Source of the DNA: Saccharofermentans sp.
GTDB taxonomy: Bacteria > Bacillota > Clostridia > Saccharofermentanales > Saccharofermentanaceae
Assembly (NCBI GenBank): GCA_024692235.1
Contig: JAILMW010000024.1
Location: 62,001-126,000 of the forward strand
Reading direction: 5' to 3'
DNA: 64,000 nucleotides
Numbering within the stretch: position 1 is the stretch's first letter; the number at the start of each line of letters is the position of its first letter. The translations under genes and the position numbers were made by a program. Under the pieces are notes generated by a model. The model was not told where the DNA came from. It did no database searches and saw nothing but the letters and a program-made list of their open reading frames with translations. Of the stretch, positions 50,083 to 58,131 are shown in pieces.

Positions 50083-51279
50083 ATGAAAAAACTAGGATTT
50101 GTAGTGCCGTGGTATGGTGACAAGATACCGGGCGGAGCAGAGATGGAGCTTCGCGGAATAAGCAAGCACCTGAAGGCATCAGGTCTTGACGTAGAGATAT
50201 TAACCACTTGCATCGAGAAGTTCACGGCAGACTGGAACAAGGATCACTATAAGCCCGGAGTGACCGAAGAAGGCGGCCTTACCATCAGAAGGTTCAAGGT
50301 AAGGAAGAGAGATACCGCAGGATTCGATGCCATCAACCTTAAGCTCATGAACGATCAGAAGATCACTCCCGAAGAAGAGAAATACTTCATTCAGGAGATG
50401 GTCAACAGCACTGATCTTTACGATTATATAAAAGAGCACAAGGACGACTACGATCTTTTTGTATTCATCCCTTATATGTTCGGTACGACTTTCTACGGAA
50501 TAAAGGCATGCCCCGAGAAGGCAGTCCTTATCCCCTGTCTTCACGACGAGTCCTATGCTTATATGGATATCTACAAGGAAGCCTTCGAGAACATGGCGGG
50601 AGCCATATACCACGCCAAGAACGAATACCTCCTTGCAAATAAGATCTACGATCTTTCCAAGGTCGAGCAGGCAGTATTAGGCGAAGGTATCGACACTGAA
50701 TTCGAGTACGACGCCGACCGCTTCAGGAAGACTACCGGCATAGAAGATCCCTTTATCCTCTACGCAGGGCGTAAGGATGCAGGTAAGAATATCTATCTCC
50801 TTATAGATTATTTCAGAGAATATAAGCACCGTCATAAGGACAGCGACCTCAAGCTTGTACTTATCGGCGGAGGCGAAGTAGATATCCCCGACGATATCAA
50901 GGATCAGGTCATCGACTTGGGCTTTGTAGACAAGCAGGTAAAGTACGACGGTTGTGCAGCAGCTCTTACTCTCTGTCAGCCTTCCATCCACGAGAGCTTC
51001 TCTCTTGTACTTATGGAGAGCTGGCTTTGCGAGCGTCCCGCACTTGTACATGCCGACTGCGACGTCACCAGAGGCTTTGCACAGGAATCCAACTCAGCTC
51101 TCTACTTCAAGGACTACTACGAATTCGAAGGCTGTATCGATTACTACATAAGCCACGAAGATATAGCAAGCCGCATGGGAAAGACCGGAAGAGAATTCGT
51201 ACTTTCCAACTTCAAGTGGGACATAATCGTCGAAAGATATACAGAATTCTTCAAAAAGGTTGCTGACAAGACAAAGTGA
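50083..51279 (+). CDS. GT4-type glycosyltransferase
   Basis: 398 residues from the ATG at 50083 behind GAGGGAAT. GT-B fold: N-terminal KLGFVVPWYGDKIPGGAEMELRG acceptor half, C-terminal nucleotide-sugar half with LYAGRKDAGKNI and PSIHESFSLVLMESW, the EX7E region. It would add a sugar to a lipid, polysaccharide or protein acceptor, which cannot be inferred. It is divergent from the LXG-like operon and monocistronic. Confidence 0.88.
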   Translation: MKKLGFVVPWYGDKIPGGAEMELRGISKHLKASGLDVEILTTCIEKFTADWNKDHYKPGVTEEGGLTIRRFKVRKRDTAGFDAINLKLMNDQKITPEEEKYFIQEMVNSTDLYDYIKEHKDDYDLFVFIPYMFGTTFYGIKACPEKAVLIPCLHDESYAYMDIYKEAFENMAGAIYHAKNEYLLANKIYDLSKVEQAVLGEGIDTEFEYDADRFRKTTGIEDPFILYAGRKDAGKNIYLLIDYFREYKHRHKDSDLKLVLIGGGEVDIPDDIKDQVIDLGFVDKQVKYDGCAAALTLCQPSIHESFSLVLMESWLCERPALVHADCDVTRGFAQESNSALYFKDYYEFEGCIDYYISHEDIASRMGKTGREFVLSNFKWDIIVERYTEFFKKVADKTK

Positions 51280-51412
51280 CATAAAGCACAAAAGACTAAG
51301 ACATCGACCATATAAAAACTGTCATAGAATCAGCACCTGTATTACTCAAATGAGATATAATAGGAGCAGGCAAACAAAGATTTTTGAAGAAAGATAAGAT
51401 GGAGGAATGATT

Positions 51413-51643
51413 ATGACATCCGTAAAAGTTAAGTTGATGGAAATAAACGATGTTAAGGATTTTGTGGCAGCTGCAAGCCTTTGCGCTTTTGATGTAGACC
51501 TCATCTCCGGAAGATATACGGTAGATGCAAAGAGCCTTATGGGTATCTTCAGTATCGTTCCTTCCGACAGTCTCGAGTGCAATATCTACAGCGACAACTG
51601 TGATGAGTTCTTGAACGATATCAAGAAGTTCATCGTAGAATAA
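51413..51643 (+). CDS. HPr-like protein lacking the phosphorylatable His15
   Basis: 76 residues from the second ATG (51413), 7 bases after GGAGG. It aligns with HPr across the whole length: FDVDLISGRYTVDAKSLMG matches the region around regulatory Ser46. The active-site segment GIHARPA is replaced by EINDVKD with a two-residue deletion. It therefore cannot carry PTS phosphate on His15 but could still be a Ser46 substrate, as Crh is in Bacillus. A regulatory role is an inference. Confidence 0.75.
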   Translation: MTSVKVKLMEINDVKDFVAAASLCAFDVDLISGRYTVDAKSLMGIFSIVPSDSLECNIYSDNCDEFLNDIKKFIVE

Positions 51644-51662
51644 GATCTTACATTCAGCAATA

Positions 51663-51691
51663 AAAAGGCCTGTGGGATCTGCAGGCCTTTT
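51663..51691. terminator. Bidirectional terminator after the HPr-like gene
   Basis: AAAAGGCCTG pairs exactly with CAGGCCTTTT around a 9-base loop, between convergent genes. Confidence 0.88.
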
Positions 51692-51724
51692 ATGTTGTCC
51701 TTATCTTCTATATTCTTATCAGCC

Positions 51725-52267
51725 TCAGTAATGAGGAAGTCCCGCGAACAGAGGCTCGATATCAAAGTTGCCCTTGAGCATGGATCCTATCCTTATAAGT
51801 TCCATACTGTTCATTACGTCGTATATAGCTTCGACAGGATCGTAGACTCCCGTATATCCGCTCTCTGTATAGTATCTGATGCAGATACGATCATCTTCGA
51901 GGAAGAACTCGGGCTCGCGTCCGTTGTCGTCAAGCTGCAGGAATACAGTCAGAAGTGTATATCCCTTTACTGTCTCTATGACATCTTCGATACCGTATGT
52001 CATACCGGAATCGGAACCCTTGAAGTATAGCATCTGCTCGCGCTCAAGAACATATCCGCCGATAAGATCCAATACTTCATTAAAGGACCTGAAAGAAAGA
52101 TCGAGGATAGAAGGATCTTCATAAGATGAAATATAGTTCCAGGCTCCCGCTACATACTGATAAGCGAGCTTAGAAGCCGCAGGATCGCTACCCAACGAAT
52201 CAAACAGGGTCAGGAAGCTGTCCTGAAGTCTCATCATATCATAAGAACTGTTATTGTTGTGATCCAT
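51725..52267 (-). CDS. Uncharacterised protein (180 residues)
   Basis: Started at the ATG at 52267, which has GGGGAGGTGACC upstream; the frame runs on to 52414 without signals. Soluble, helical first half (SFLTLFDSLGSDPAASKLAYQYV) and a beta-rich second half ending PHY. Not recognised. The leader holds a TATAAT at 52344-52349 and a perfect ACACTTT/AAAGTGT hairpin close to the ribosome binding site. Confidence 0.65.
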   Translation of the reverse strand: MDHNNNSSYDMMRLQDSFLTLFDSLGSDPAASKLAYQYVAGAWNYISSYEDPSILDLSFRSFNEVLDLIGGYVLEREQMLYFKGSDSGMTYGIEDVIETVKGYTLLTVFLQLDDNGREPEFFLEDDRICIRYYTESGYTGVYDPVEAIYDVMNSMELIRIGSMLKGNFDIEPLFAGLPHY

Positions 52268-52440
52268 CCGGGTCACCTCCCCCCGTTTACACTTTCTTAA
52301 AGTGTCTGAAACACCCTGTTTACAAGGGTTTTCAGCTAATTCGATTATAGCATCACGGACATAGGAACGCTCGTTAAAACGGCAAGTTTCTTCGTTTGTT
52401 TTCTTCGTGTTCAACTCCCGTTAATATATGAACAAGAAAA

Positions 52441-52469
52441 GAGGATGCCTCAACAGATGAGACATCCTC
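52441..52469 (-). terminator. Terminator of coaX
   Basis: GAGGATG...CATCCTC stem with CTC/GAG inside, followed by TTTTCTTGTT on the minus strand. Confidence 0.82.
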
Positions 52470-52493
52470 CGGTTATTGCATTTCGAACAGAAT

Positions 52494-53267
52494 TCAGTTC
52501 TTACCCTTGTTCTTCTCGTAGAGAAGGTTCAATCCGTCGATTATTATGTCAGGCTCCAAGTGGAACTTCCTGTTGCAGTAAGGAGCGACCAGAGGGCTTA
52601 CACCACCTGTAAGAACTGCCGTGACGGAAGTACCCATCTCCTTCTCTATCCTGTCGATTATGCCGTCGAGCATAGATGCGCAACCTATAAGAGAACCTGA
52701 ACGCATGCAGTCAACGGTATTGGTACCGATGAGCTTACAGTTACCCGTAAGGTCGATATAAGGAAGCTGAGCTGCTATGGATGAGAGGGCATTGATAGAT
52801 ACCCAGAGACCCGGGATGATCATGCCGCCTAAGTAGGAGCCGTCTTCATTGATAACTGACACAGTTGTAGCAGTACCCATATCGACTATTGCGATAGGAA
52901 GCTTGAACTTAGCCTTAGCAGCTACCGCAGCAACGATAAGGTCTGATCCCACCGCAGCGGGGTTATCAGTCCTGATATCAAGTCCTGTCTTGATGCCGGG
53001 GCCTACTACCATTATGTCTATTCCCGTAAGGATCTTAACTGCCTGAGGAAGGACCGTCTGCAGATAAGGAACAACGGAAGATATTATTCCGCCTTCGATA
53101 TCGGCAACGTCCACCTGATAAAGAGCCAGGATGCCCTGGATATCAAGTGCGTACTGATCGGCTGTCTTATTACGATCTGTGGCGATCCTTACCGAGAAGA
53201 ACTCTTCACCGTTCCTTATTCCGCCAAGTACGATATTCGTATTACCTACATCGATAGCCAGGATCAT
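52494..53267 (-). CDS. coaX: Type III pantothenate kinase
   Basis: 257 residues. ASKHA-fold with LAIDVGNTNIVLG (phosphate 1), GSDLIVAAVAA and IVDMGTATTVSV (phosphate 2). It phosphorylates pantothenate, the first step of CoA synthesis, and needs a monovalent cation. It follows the ECF S-component gene by 15 bases; coaBC, two steps later in the pathway, is divergent just beyond. Confidence 0.95.
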   Translation of the reverse strand: MILAIDVGNTNIVLGGIRNGEEFFSVRIATDRNKTADQYALDIQGILALYQVDVADIEGGIISSVVPYLQTVLPQAVKILTGIDIMVVGPGIKTGLDIRTDNPAAVGSDLIVAAVAAKAKFKLPIAIVDMGTATTVSVINEDGSYLGGMIIPGLWVSINALSSIAAQLPYIDLTGNCKLIGTNTVDCMRSGSLIGCASMLDGIIDRIEKEMGTSVTAVLTGGVSPLVAPYCNRKFHLEPDIIIDGLNLLYEKNKGKN

Positions 53268-53282
53268 AAATGATTCTCCTTA

Positions 53283-53894
53283 TTATTTGTCTCTCTTAAG
53301 AGCTGCTGCGACACCCTTTGCAACAGATCCGCCTATTACAAGTCCGGTTGCCCACTCGATAAGGCCCTGAACACCTACGAGCAAGATAACGAACATCAAA
53401 GCATTGCTTGCACCCTTGGATTCAACAAGGCCCTGAATGAATTCCGTGTGATAAAAGAACAATACGATATAGCCCATGAAAAGGATCGTATTTAACATGG
53501 GCGCCATAAGGCCGCCTGCAAAGTAGCACCAGATCTTCTTTCTGTCGATCTTCTTAAACACGAGGAATAATAAACCTGTAAGGAATCCTACAAGTGTACG
53601 TGTTACTACGCAAAGGATAAATGTGTGAACAGGGCTTGTCTGGAAGAAGAATCCGGTCATTCCGGATGCACCCGTTATGGCATCGTAAAAGCTCATAAAG
53701 CCGTAGACGCATCCGAGGATAGCACCTGCGACAGGTCCTAAGAGCATAGCGCCGATAGCTATGGGAACCATGGTAAGTGTCATTACGAGGGGACCTACAG
53801 GGATCGAAGATAACCCTGTGAGCTTCATCACGATGATGACTGCGATAAAGATGGCGATCTCCACCATCTTCAAGATCTTTTGTCTGTTATTCAT
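53283..53894 (-). CDS. ECF transporter S-component, probable pantothenate transporter
   Basis: 203 residues, six hydrophobic helices. Features of ECF substrate-binding subunits include IPVGPLVMTLTMVPIAIGAMLLGP and GPVAGAILGCVYG. The gene is in an operon with coaX and divergent from coaBC, so pantothenate is the likely substrate (PanT-like), though the sequence alone does not prove it. The energising EcfA/A'/T genes are not in the window. Confidence 0.75.
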   Translation of the reverse strand: MNNRQKILKMVEIAIFIAVIIVMKLTGLSSIPVGPLVMTLTMVPIAIGAMLLGPVAGAILGCVYGFMSFYDAITGASGMTGFFFQTSPVHTFILCVVTRTLVGFLTGLLFLVFKKIDRKKIWCYFAGGLMAPMLNTILFMGYIVLFFYHTEFIQGLVESKGASNALMFVILLVGVQGLIEWATGLVIGGSVAKGVAAALKRDK

Positions 53895-54018
53895 ATGTAC
53901 CTCCTTGCTCGTGCTCCGTTAGTCCGGATACACCGCTAAAAGAATAACGACTGACGTTCTTGCCTCATGTTATCCTCCCGCCCCTTACGGGTACGAGGGA
54001 CTAAGACTTCACATCGTC
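53895..54018 (-). promoter_or_regulatory. Structured leader of the ECF S-component-coaX operon
   Basis: About 125 bases lie between the predicted start and the ATG. ACGAC near the 5-prime end pairs with GTCGT, enclosing CCTC...GAGG and CCC/GGG helices and the stretch GGATAACATGAGGC; TTATTCTTTT follows. A second hairpin (TCCG/CGGA flanked by GTG/CAC) lies just before AAGGAGG. The layout resembles a riboswitch with an expression platform. It matches none of the TPP, FMN, THF, preQ1 or ZTP consensus patterns that I know. Confidence 0.5.
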
Positions 54019-54024
54019 GTCTCG

Positions 54025-54054
54025 ATTATACCCTACTTTTTTCTTTTGCAACAA
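54025..54054 (-). promoter_or_regulatory. Promoter of the ECF S-component-coaX operon
   Basis: TATAAT (54025-54030) with TTGTTG 18 bases upstream on the minus strand. The divergent coaBC gene starts about 100 bases beyond. Confidence 0.55.
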
Positions 54055-54152
54055 CAAATTCCCTTTTGTCAGTTTGCACCATGTTTCTTGCATTACATGC
54101 CTTTTGTGTTACAGTATGAGCAACTGACAGTTTTACATGGAGGGTTTCTTCT

Positions 54153-55343
54153 ATGCTCAAGGGAAAGAATATCTTACTCGGAGTTACAGGCGGTATCGCA
54201 TGCTATAAGGCATGTGAGCTTACTTCGCTTCTTATAAAGCAGCACGCAAACGTTCAGGTCATAATGACGGAGAATGCCACTAAGTTCGTGTCACCTGTTA
54301 CTTTCGAGCAGCTTTCCGGCAACAAAGCTCTTGTCGATACTTTTGACAGGAACTTTCAGCACAATGTAGAGCACATATCCGTAGCAGACAAGACGGACAT
54401 GGTCATCATCGCTCCTGCTACCGCCAATGTCATAGCTAAGCTTGCCAACGGACTTGCCGACGACATGCTTACGACAACGGTCCTTGCATGCAGATGTCCC
54501 AAGGCTATAGCTCCCGCCATGAATACGGCCATGTATGAGAATCCGGTTACGCAGGATAACATCGCTAAGCTCGTTCACTACGGCTGGGAGATAATCGAGC
54601 CCGATTCAGGACGTCTTGCCTGCGGCGCGGTAGGCAAAGGCAAGCTCCCCGATCCTTCAAGGCTCCTTGAAGCCGTACTTCATACAGCAGCATCTAAGAA
54701 GGATATGACAGGACTTAATGTACTTGTTACCGCAGGTCCTACAAGAGAAGCTTTAGATCCCGTAAGATATCTTACGAACCATTCTTCAGGTAAGATGGGT
54801 TATGCCATCGCCAAAGCAGCTTCCAACCGCGGTGCAAACGTTACTCTGGTATCAGGCCCCACTAACCTTACTAAGCCTTCTTATATCGACGTAGTAGACA
54901 TAGAGTCCGCCAAGGATATGTACGAAGCCGTATCTTCAAGAGCGGATAAGATGGACATAATCATCAAGGCTGCTGCAGTAGCAGACTACAGGCCCGCAAC
55001 TGTTGCCGACAACAAGATAAAGAAGAGTGATGATGATCTCTCCATACCTCTTGAGAGGACTACGGATATCCTCAAGACATTAGGCGCGAACAAGAAGCCC
55101 GGTCAGTTCCTCTGCGGGTTCTCCATGGAGACGGAGAATATGATCGAGAACAGCAAGGCAAAGCTTACCAAGAAGAACCTTGATATGATCGCGGCAAATA
55201 ACGTCAAGGTAGACGGAGCCGGATTCGGAGTAGATACCAACGTATTGACGCTTATAACTTCCGACTCGTGCACCGAGTTGCCGCTTATGAGCAAAGCGCA
55301 AGCCGCAGACGCGCTGTTAGATGAGATACTTAAGAGAAGATAA
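54153..55343 (+). CDS. coaBC: Bifunctional phosphopantothenoylcysteine decarboxylase / phosphopantothenate-cysteine ligase
   Basis: 396 residues. N-terminal flavoprotein CoaC half (GVTGGIACYKA, HISVADKTDMVIIAPATAN, PAMNTAMYENP) and C-terminal CoaB ligase half (VTAGPTREALDPVRYLTNHSSGKMG in two parts, AAAVADYRP). It converts 4-phosphopantothenate to 4-phosphopantetheine. ATGGAGGG lies before the ATG. Divergent from the uptake and kinase genes of the same pathway. Confidence 0.96.
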   Translation: MLKGKNILLGVTGGIACYKACELTSLLIKQHANVQVIMTENATKFVSPVTFEQLSGNKALVDTFDRNFQHNVEHISVADKTDMVIIAPATANVIAKLANGLADDMLTTTVLACRCPKAIAPAMNTAMYENPVTQDNIAKLVHYGWEIIEPDSGRLACGAVGKGKLPDPSRLLEAVLHTAASKKDMTGLNVLVTAGPTREALDPVRYLTNHSSGKMGYAIAKAASNRGANVTLVSGPTNLTKPSYIDVVDIESAKDMYEAVSSRADKMDIIIKAAAVADYRPATVADNKIKKSDDDLSIPLERTTDILKTLGANKKPGQFLCGFSMETENMIENSKAKLTKKNLDMIAANNVKVDGAGFGVDTNVLTLITSDSCTELPLMSKAQAADALLDEILKRR

Positions 55344-55347
55344 GGGA

Positions 55348-55374
55348 AAGGCTCTGTGATGACCACAGAGCCTT
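55348..55374. terminator. Bidirectional terminator after coaBC
   Basis: AAGGCTCTGTG pairs with CACAGAGCCTT around a short loop, T-rich on the plus strand, between coaBC and the convergent 34-residue gene. Confidence 0.85.
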
Positions 55375-55378
55375 CTTA

Positions 55379-55483
55379 TTATTTTTTATTTCTTTCTGTT
55401 CTTACATATGCGATATATCTTACCGCGCCTATCAGAAGAATACCCGCACAAAATGCCACTCCTATTACATTTCCCATATCCAT
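55379..55483 (-). CDS. Single-helix small membrane protein (34 residues)
   Basis: ATG at 55483, ten bases after GGAGG; 34 codons ending in two TAA codons. The product begins MDMGNVIGVAFCAGILLIG, one membrane helix, and ends with a basic VRTERNKK tail. No family recognised. The strong ribosome binding site and double stop favour a real gene. Confidence 0.6.
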   Translation of the reverse strand: MDMGNVIGVAFCAGILLIGAVRYIAYVRTERNKK

Positions 55484-55600
55484 CTTATCCTGCCTCCTTT
55501 ATCTTTATGACCATATCTTAACAGTCGAAGTTCAAGCAAGAGCAAAAACAAGATCAAGAAATATTAAAGAAGGTAACGGGCGAACCGCAACAGTAATATA

Positions 55601-56260
55601 TCAAAGATAGGAGAAGTCTCTTTGCATGTCGGTAACAAGTTCCGGTGAATCTTTCTTCATGAGCTCGATAAGGCGCTCTGTATTAGAGCTTTCCTTGCGG
55701 ATAGCTTCAAGCTCCGACTGTGTGATACCGACAAGCTGAAGGAAGTCGACTCTTCCGTGTACCGTATCCTGACCGGAAGCGGTAGTATCCTCTACTACAA
55801 GAAGTGCCGTTATAAGAGAAGGCGTTCCTTCATGGATAGAAGAACCGTTACCTCCGATATGATCGCCTGCTACAAAATACTTCTCACTCTTGTATGTGTA
55901 TCTTGCGAGGTTGCTTAAGACATTTATGGCCCACATGCAATCGGAAGGCTCCTTCTCCTTAAGCTTCATTGTCATCTCATATCCCCAGCGGCTGTATTCT
56001 TCGCCGAAGGAATCGGGCTCACAATAAAGTTCCGTCATACCGAATGTAACTATATGAAGATACCCTGCTTCGTTCTTATAGACAGAGAAACCGTCTAAGT
56101 ATTCTTCTCCTCCGAATATCGCTCTCTTGGGCATGAGCGTCCCGTAGTGGGAAGGTTCCTGCCCCGGGTATAATCTAGAGAACTCTCCTTCGATCGCGTC
56201 CCATCCGGGAGCCCAATCATCATCGGAATTCATCTTCTCTATATATTCTTCTTTGGTCAT
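55601..56260 (-). CDS. SUFU (suppressor of fused) domain protein
   Basis: 219 residues. The domain shows SHYGTLMPKRAIFGGEEYLDG split by the core YLHIVTFGMTELY and SRWGYEMTMKL, followed by INVLSNLARYTYKSEKYF and a GGNGSSIHEGTPSLITALLVVED region, all typical of bacterial SUFU proteins. In bacteria these often act as immunity proteins in polymorphic toxin systems, but no toxin gene is adjacent here, so the role is open. Confidence 0.82.
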   Translation of the reverse strand: MTKEEYIEKMNSDDDWAPGWDAIEGEFSRLYPGQEPSHYGTLMPKRAIFGGEEYLDGFSVYKNEAGYLHIVTFGMTELYCEPDSFGEEYSRWGYEMTMKLKEKEPSDCMWAINVLSNLARYTYKSEKYFVAGDHIGGNGSSIHEGTPSLITALLVVEDTTASGQDTVHGRVDFLQLVGITQSELEAIRKESSNTERLIELMKKDSPELVTDMQRDFSYL

Positions 56261-56396
56261 AGTCTGTCCCTCTCCTTAAAAAGTATCTGCTAAGATTATA
56301 ACGCAAGGATAGTTCAAAAGTTCAGAACAATATGCGCTTACGATACTGCTCGAAATGCCATAAAATCTACAACATACTACGACAGGAGAATACGTT

Positions 56397-57413
56397 ATGA
56401 GCCTTAAGACAGCATTCGGATCAAGATTTAAGATCGGCGCCGCAATATCAAGAAAGAATCTTAATACAAAACAAAGGACTGACCTCCTTCTCAAGGAATT
56501 CAACAGCTTCACCTGCGAGAATGACATGAAGCCGATGTTCTTCCTGGACGAAGAAGAGAATCTAAAAGATGCTGCTAAGTACAACCTGTCTCCTAAGCTC
56601 AGGTTCGATATAGCTGTTCCCTATCTGGAATTTGCAAAGAAGAATGATATTGCCATGAGAGGTCATACTCTGGTATGGCATAACCAGACACCCAAATGGT
56701 TCTTCTACGAAGACTACGACGAGAATAAGAACTTCGCATCAAGAGATGTTATGCTCTCAAGACTCGAGAATTATATAAAGGGTGTTCTTACATTCGTACA
56801 GGATGAATACCCCGATATCATCTACGCCTGGGATGTAGTTAACGAGATAATAGAAGAGGGCGATTACCGAAGATCCTTATGGACAAAAGTCGTAGGCGAA
56901 GACTTCTTCATAAAAGCTTTTGAATATGCAAGGAAGTATGCAGACAAGAATGTAAAACTCTTCTATAACGACTACAATACTTTCGAAGAAGAAAAGAGAG
57001 ATCTTATCTTAGAGAAAGTCTTAAAGCCTCTTATGAACAAGGGTCTTGTAGACGGTATGGGAATGCAGTCTCATCTTGTCTTAGGCGAGCACGACTTAGA
57101 TCTCTACTCCAAGGCACTTGATATATACGGCAAGACGGGACTTGAGATACAGATAACGGAACTTGATATCCATATAGCAGATAACAGCGATGAAGCTATG
57201 GATAAACTTGCAGACATGTATGAGAAACTCTTCAAGATCTTAGTAAGTGCTAAGGACGACAGAAGAGCCGATATCACATCAGTAACTTTCTGGAATCTTC
57301 AAGATGAAGATTCGTGGCTCACTTCATTCAGGAAAGAGACAAGTTATCCGCTTCTGTTCCATAATGAAGGCGAATACAAAAAAGCATACTACAGCGTTAT
57401 AAAGACTGCATAA
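56397..57413 (+). CDS. GH10 endo-1,4-beta-xylanase, no signal peptide
   Basis: 338 residues, catalytic domain only. Acid/base Glu150 in WDVVNEI and nucleophile Glu255 in ITELDIHI; also RGHTLVWHNQTPKWFF and a C-terminal SVTFWNLQDEDSWL, all GH10 hallmarks. It lacks a signal peptide, so it probably acts in the cytoplasm on imported xylo-oligosaccharides. ACAGGAGAAT precedes the ATG. Monocistronic. Confidence 0.94.
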   Translation: MSLKTAFGSRFKIGAAISRKNLNTKQRTDLLLKEFNSFTCENDMKPMFFLDEEENLKDAAKYNLSPKLRFDIAVPYLEFAKKNDIAMRGHTLVWHNQTPKWFFYEDYDENKNFASRDVMLSRLENYIKGVLTFVQDEYPDIIYAWDVVNEIIEEGDYRRSLWTKVVGEDFFIKAFEYARKYADKNVKLFYNDYNTFEEEKRDLILEKVLKPLMNKGLVDGMGMQSHLVLGEHDLDLYSKALDIYGKTGLEIQITELDIHIADNSDEAMDKLADMYEKLFKILVSAKDDRRADITSVTFWNLQDEDSWLTSFRKETSYPLLFHNEGEYKKAYYSVIKTA

Positions 57414-57416
57414 CAA

Positions 57417-57447
57417 AAAGGAGGATAGCTTGTAACTATCCTCCTTT
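57417..57447. terminator. Bidirectional terminator after the GH10 gene
   Basis: AAAGGAGGATAG pairs exactly with CTATCCTCCTTT around a 7-base loop, between convergent genes. Confidence 0.87.
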
Positions 57448-57469
57448 ATCGTTATCGGTATATTATTGA

Positions 57470-57889
57470 TCAGTAAAGATCTACGGAACCTGTTACTCCG
57501 CCGTTAACAACGTAGTAAGCCTTGTTCTCCTCAGACTTAACATAGATCTCAAGAGACTTGATAGTATCCTTGTAAGCCTTGTTGACCTTCTTAACGATAT
57601 CTGTGTAAGATATGCTCTGATCAGCGGAATTCTGAATGATGAACTTCTTGGGCTCAACGATCTTAGCGGGAGCTGCCTTCTTAGCAGAAGCCTTCTTTGC
57701 AGCGGGCTTCTTAGCTGCAGCCTTCTTAGCGGGTGCCTTAGCAGCTGTCTTAGCAGCGGCCTTCTTTGCAGGAGCTGCCTTCTTAGCTGCAGCCTTCTTT
57801 GCGGGAGCTGCCTTCTTAACCTCTGCCTTGGGAGCTTCTGCCTTTACCTCTGTTGCTGCGGGAGCAACAATCTTTTTTTCTTCTGCCAT
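57470..57889 (-). CDS. Histone H1-like repeat protein with DUF6465 domain
   Basis: 139 residues. Residues about 20-78 are Lys/Ala/Pro repeats (variants of AAPAKKAAAKK), like the C-terminal tails of histone H1 and bacterial Hc1-type proteins, which bind DNA without sequence preference. Residues about 82-139 form a small alpha/beta domain of DUF6465 type (KKFIIQNSADQSISY, AYYVVNGGVTGSVDLY). A nucleoid-associated role is inferred. Good promoter upstream. Confidence 0.85.
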   Translation of the reverse strand: MAEEKKIVAPAATEVKAEAPKAEVKKAAPAKKAAAKKAAPAKKAAAKTAAKAPAKKAAAKKPAAKKASAKKAAPAKIVEPKKFIIQNSADQSISYTDIVKKVNKAYKDTIKSLEIYVKSEENKAYYVVNGGVTGSVDLY

Positions 57890-57945
57890 AACCTCTTATC
57901 CTCCGTTGTTATGTTAGATTTGGTTATACTAGTTCCAATGTGCCC

Positions 57946-57974
57946 ATTTTATAACCCACGTTAATATCAGTCAA
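57946..57974 (-). promoter_or_regulatory. Promoter of the DUF6465 gene
   Basis: TTGACT (57969-57974) - 17 bases - TAAAAT (57946-57951) on the minus strand. The rest of the 240-base gap 57890-58131 is AT-rich with no gene seen. Confidence 0.65.
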
Positions 57975-58131
57975 TAAATTTAGAGGTTTGCGTTTTATAA
58001 TTCATAAAATATTCATAATATCAGGCAAGGAAACTACGATATTTTTCATCACTTATAAACTATCTGATCCCACTTAAAAAACTATATGTTTTCTGTTATG
58101 GTTTCCATGTGTTACGGCTATGTTATTACTG

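Noticed and set aside
52268..52414. N-terminal extension of the 180-residue unknown protein
   Set aside because: A GGGGAGGTGA site fits the ATG at 52267, and the extension covers a promoter-like TATAAT and a perfect hairpin.
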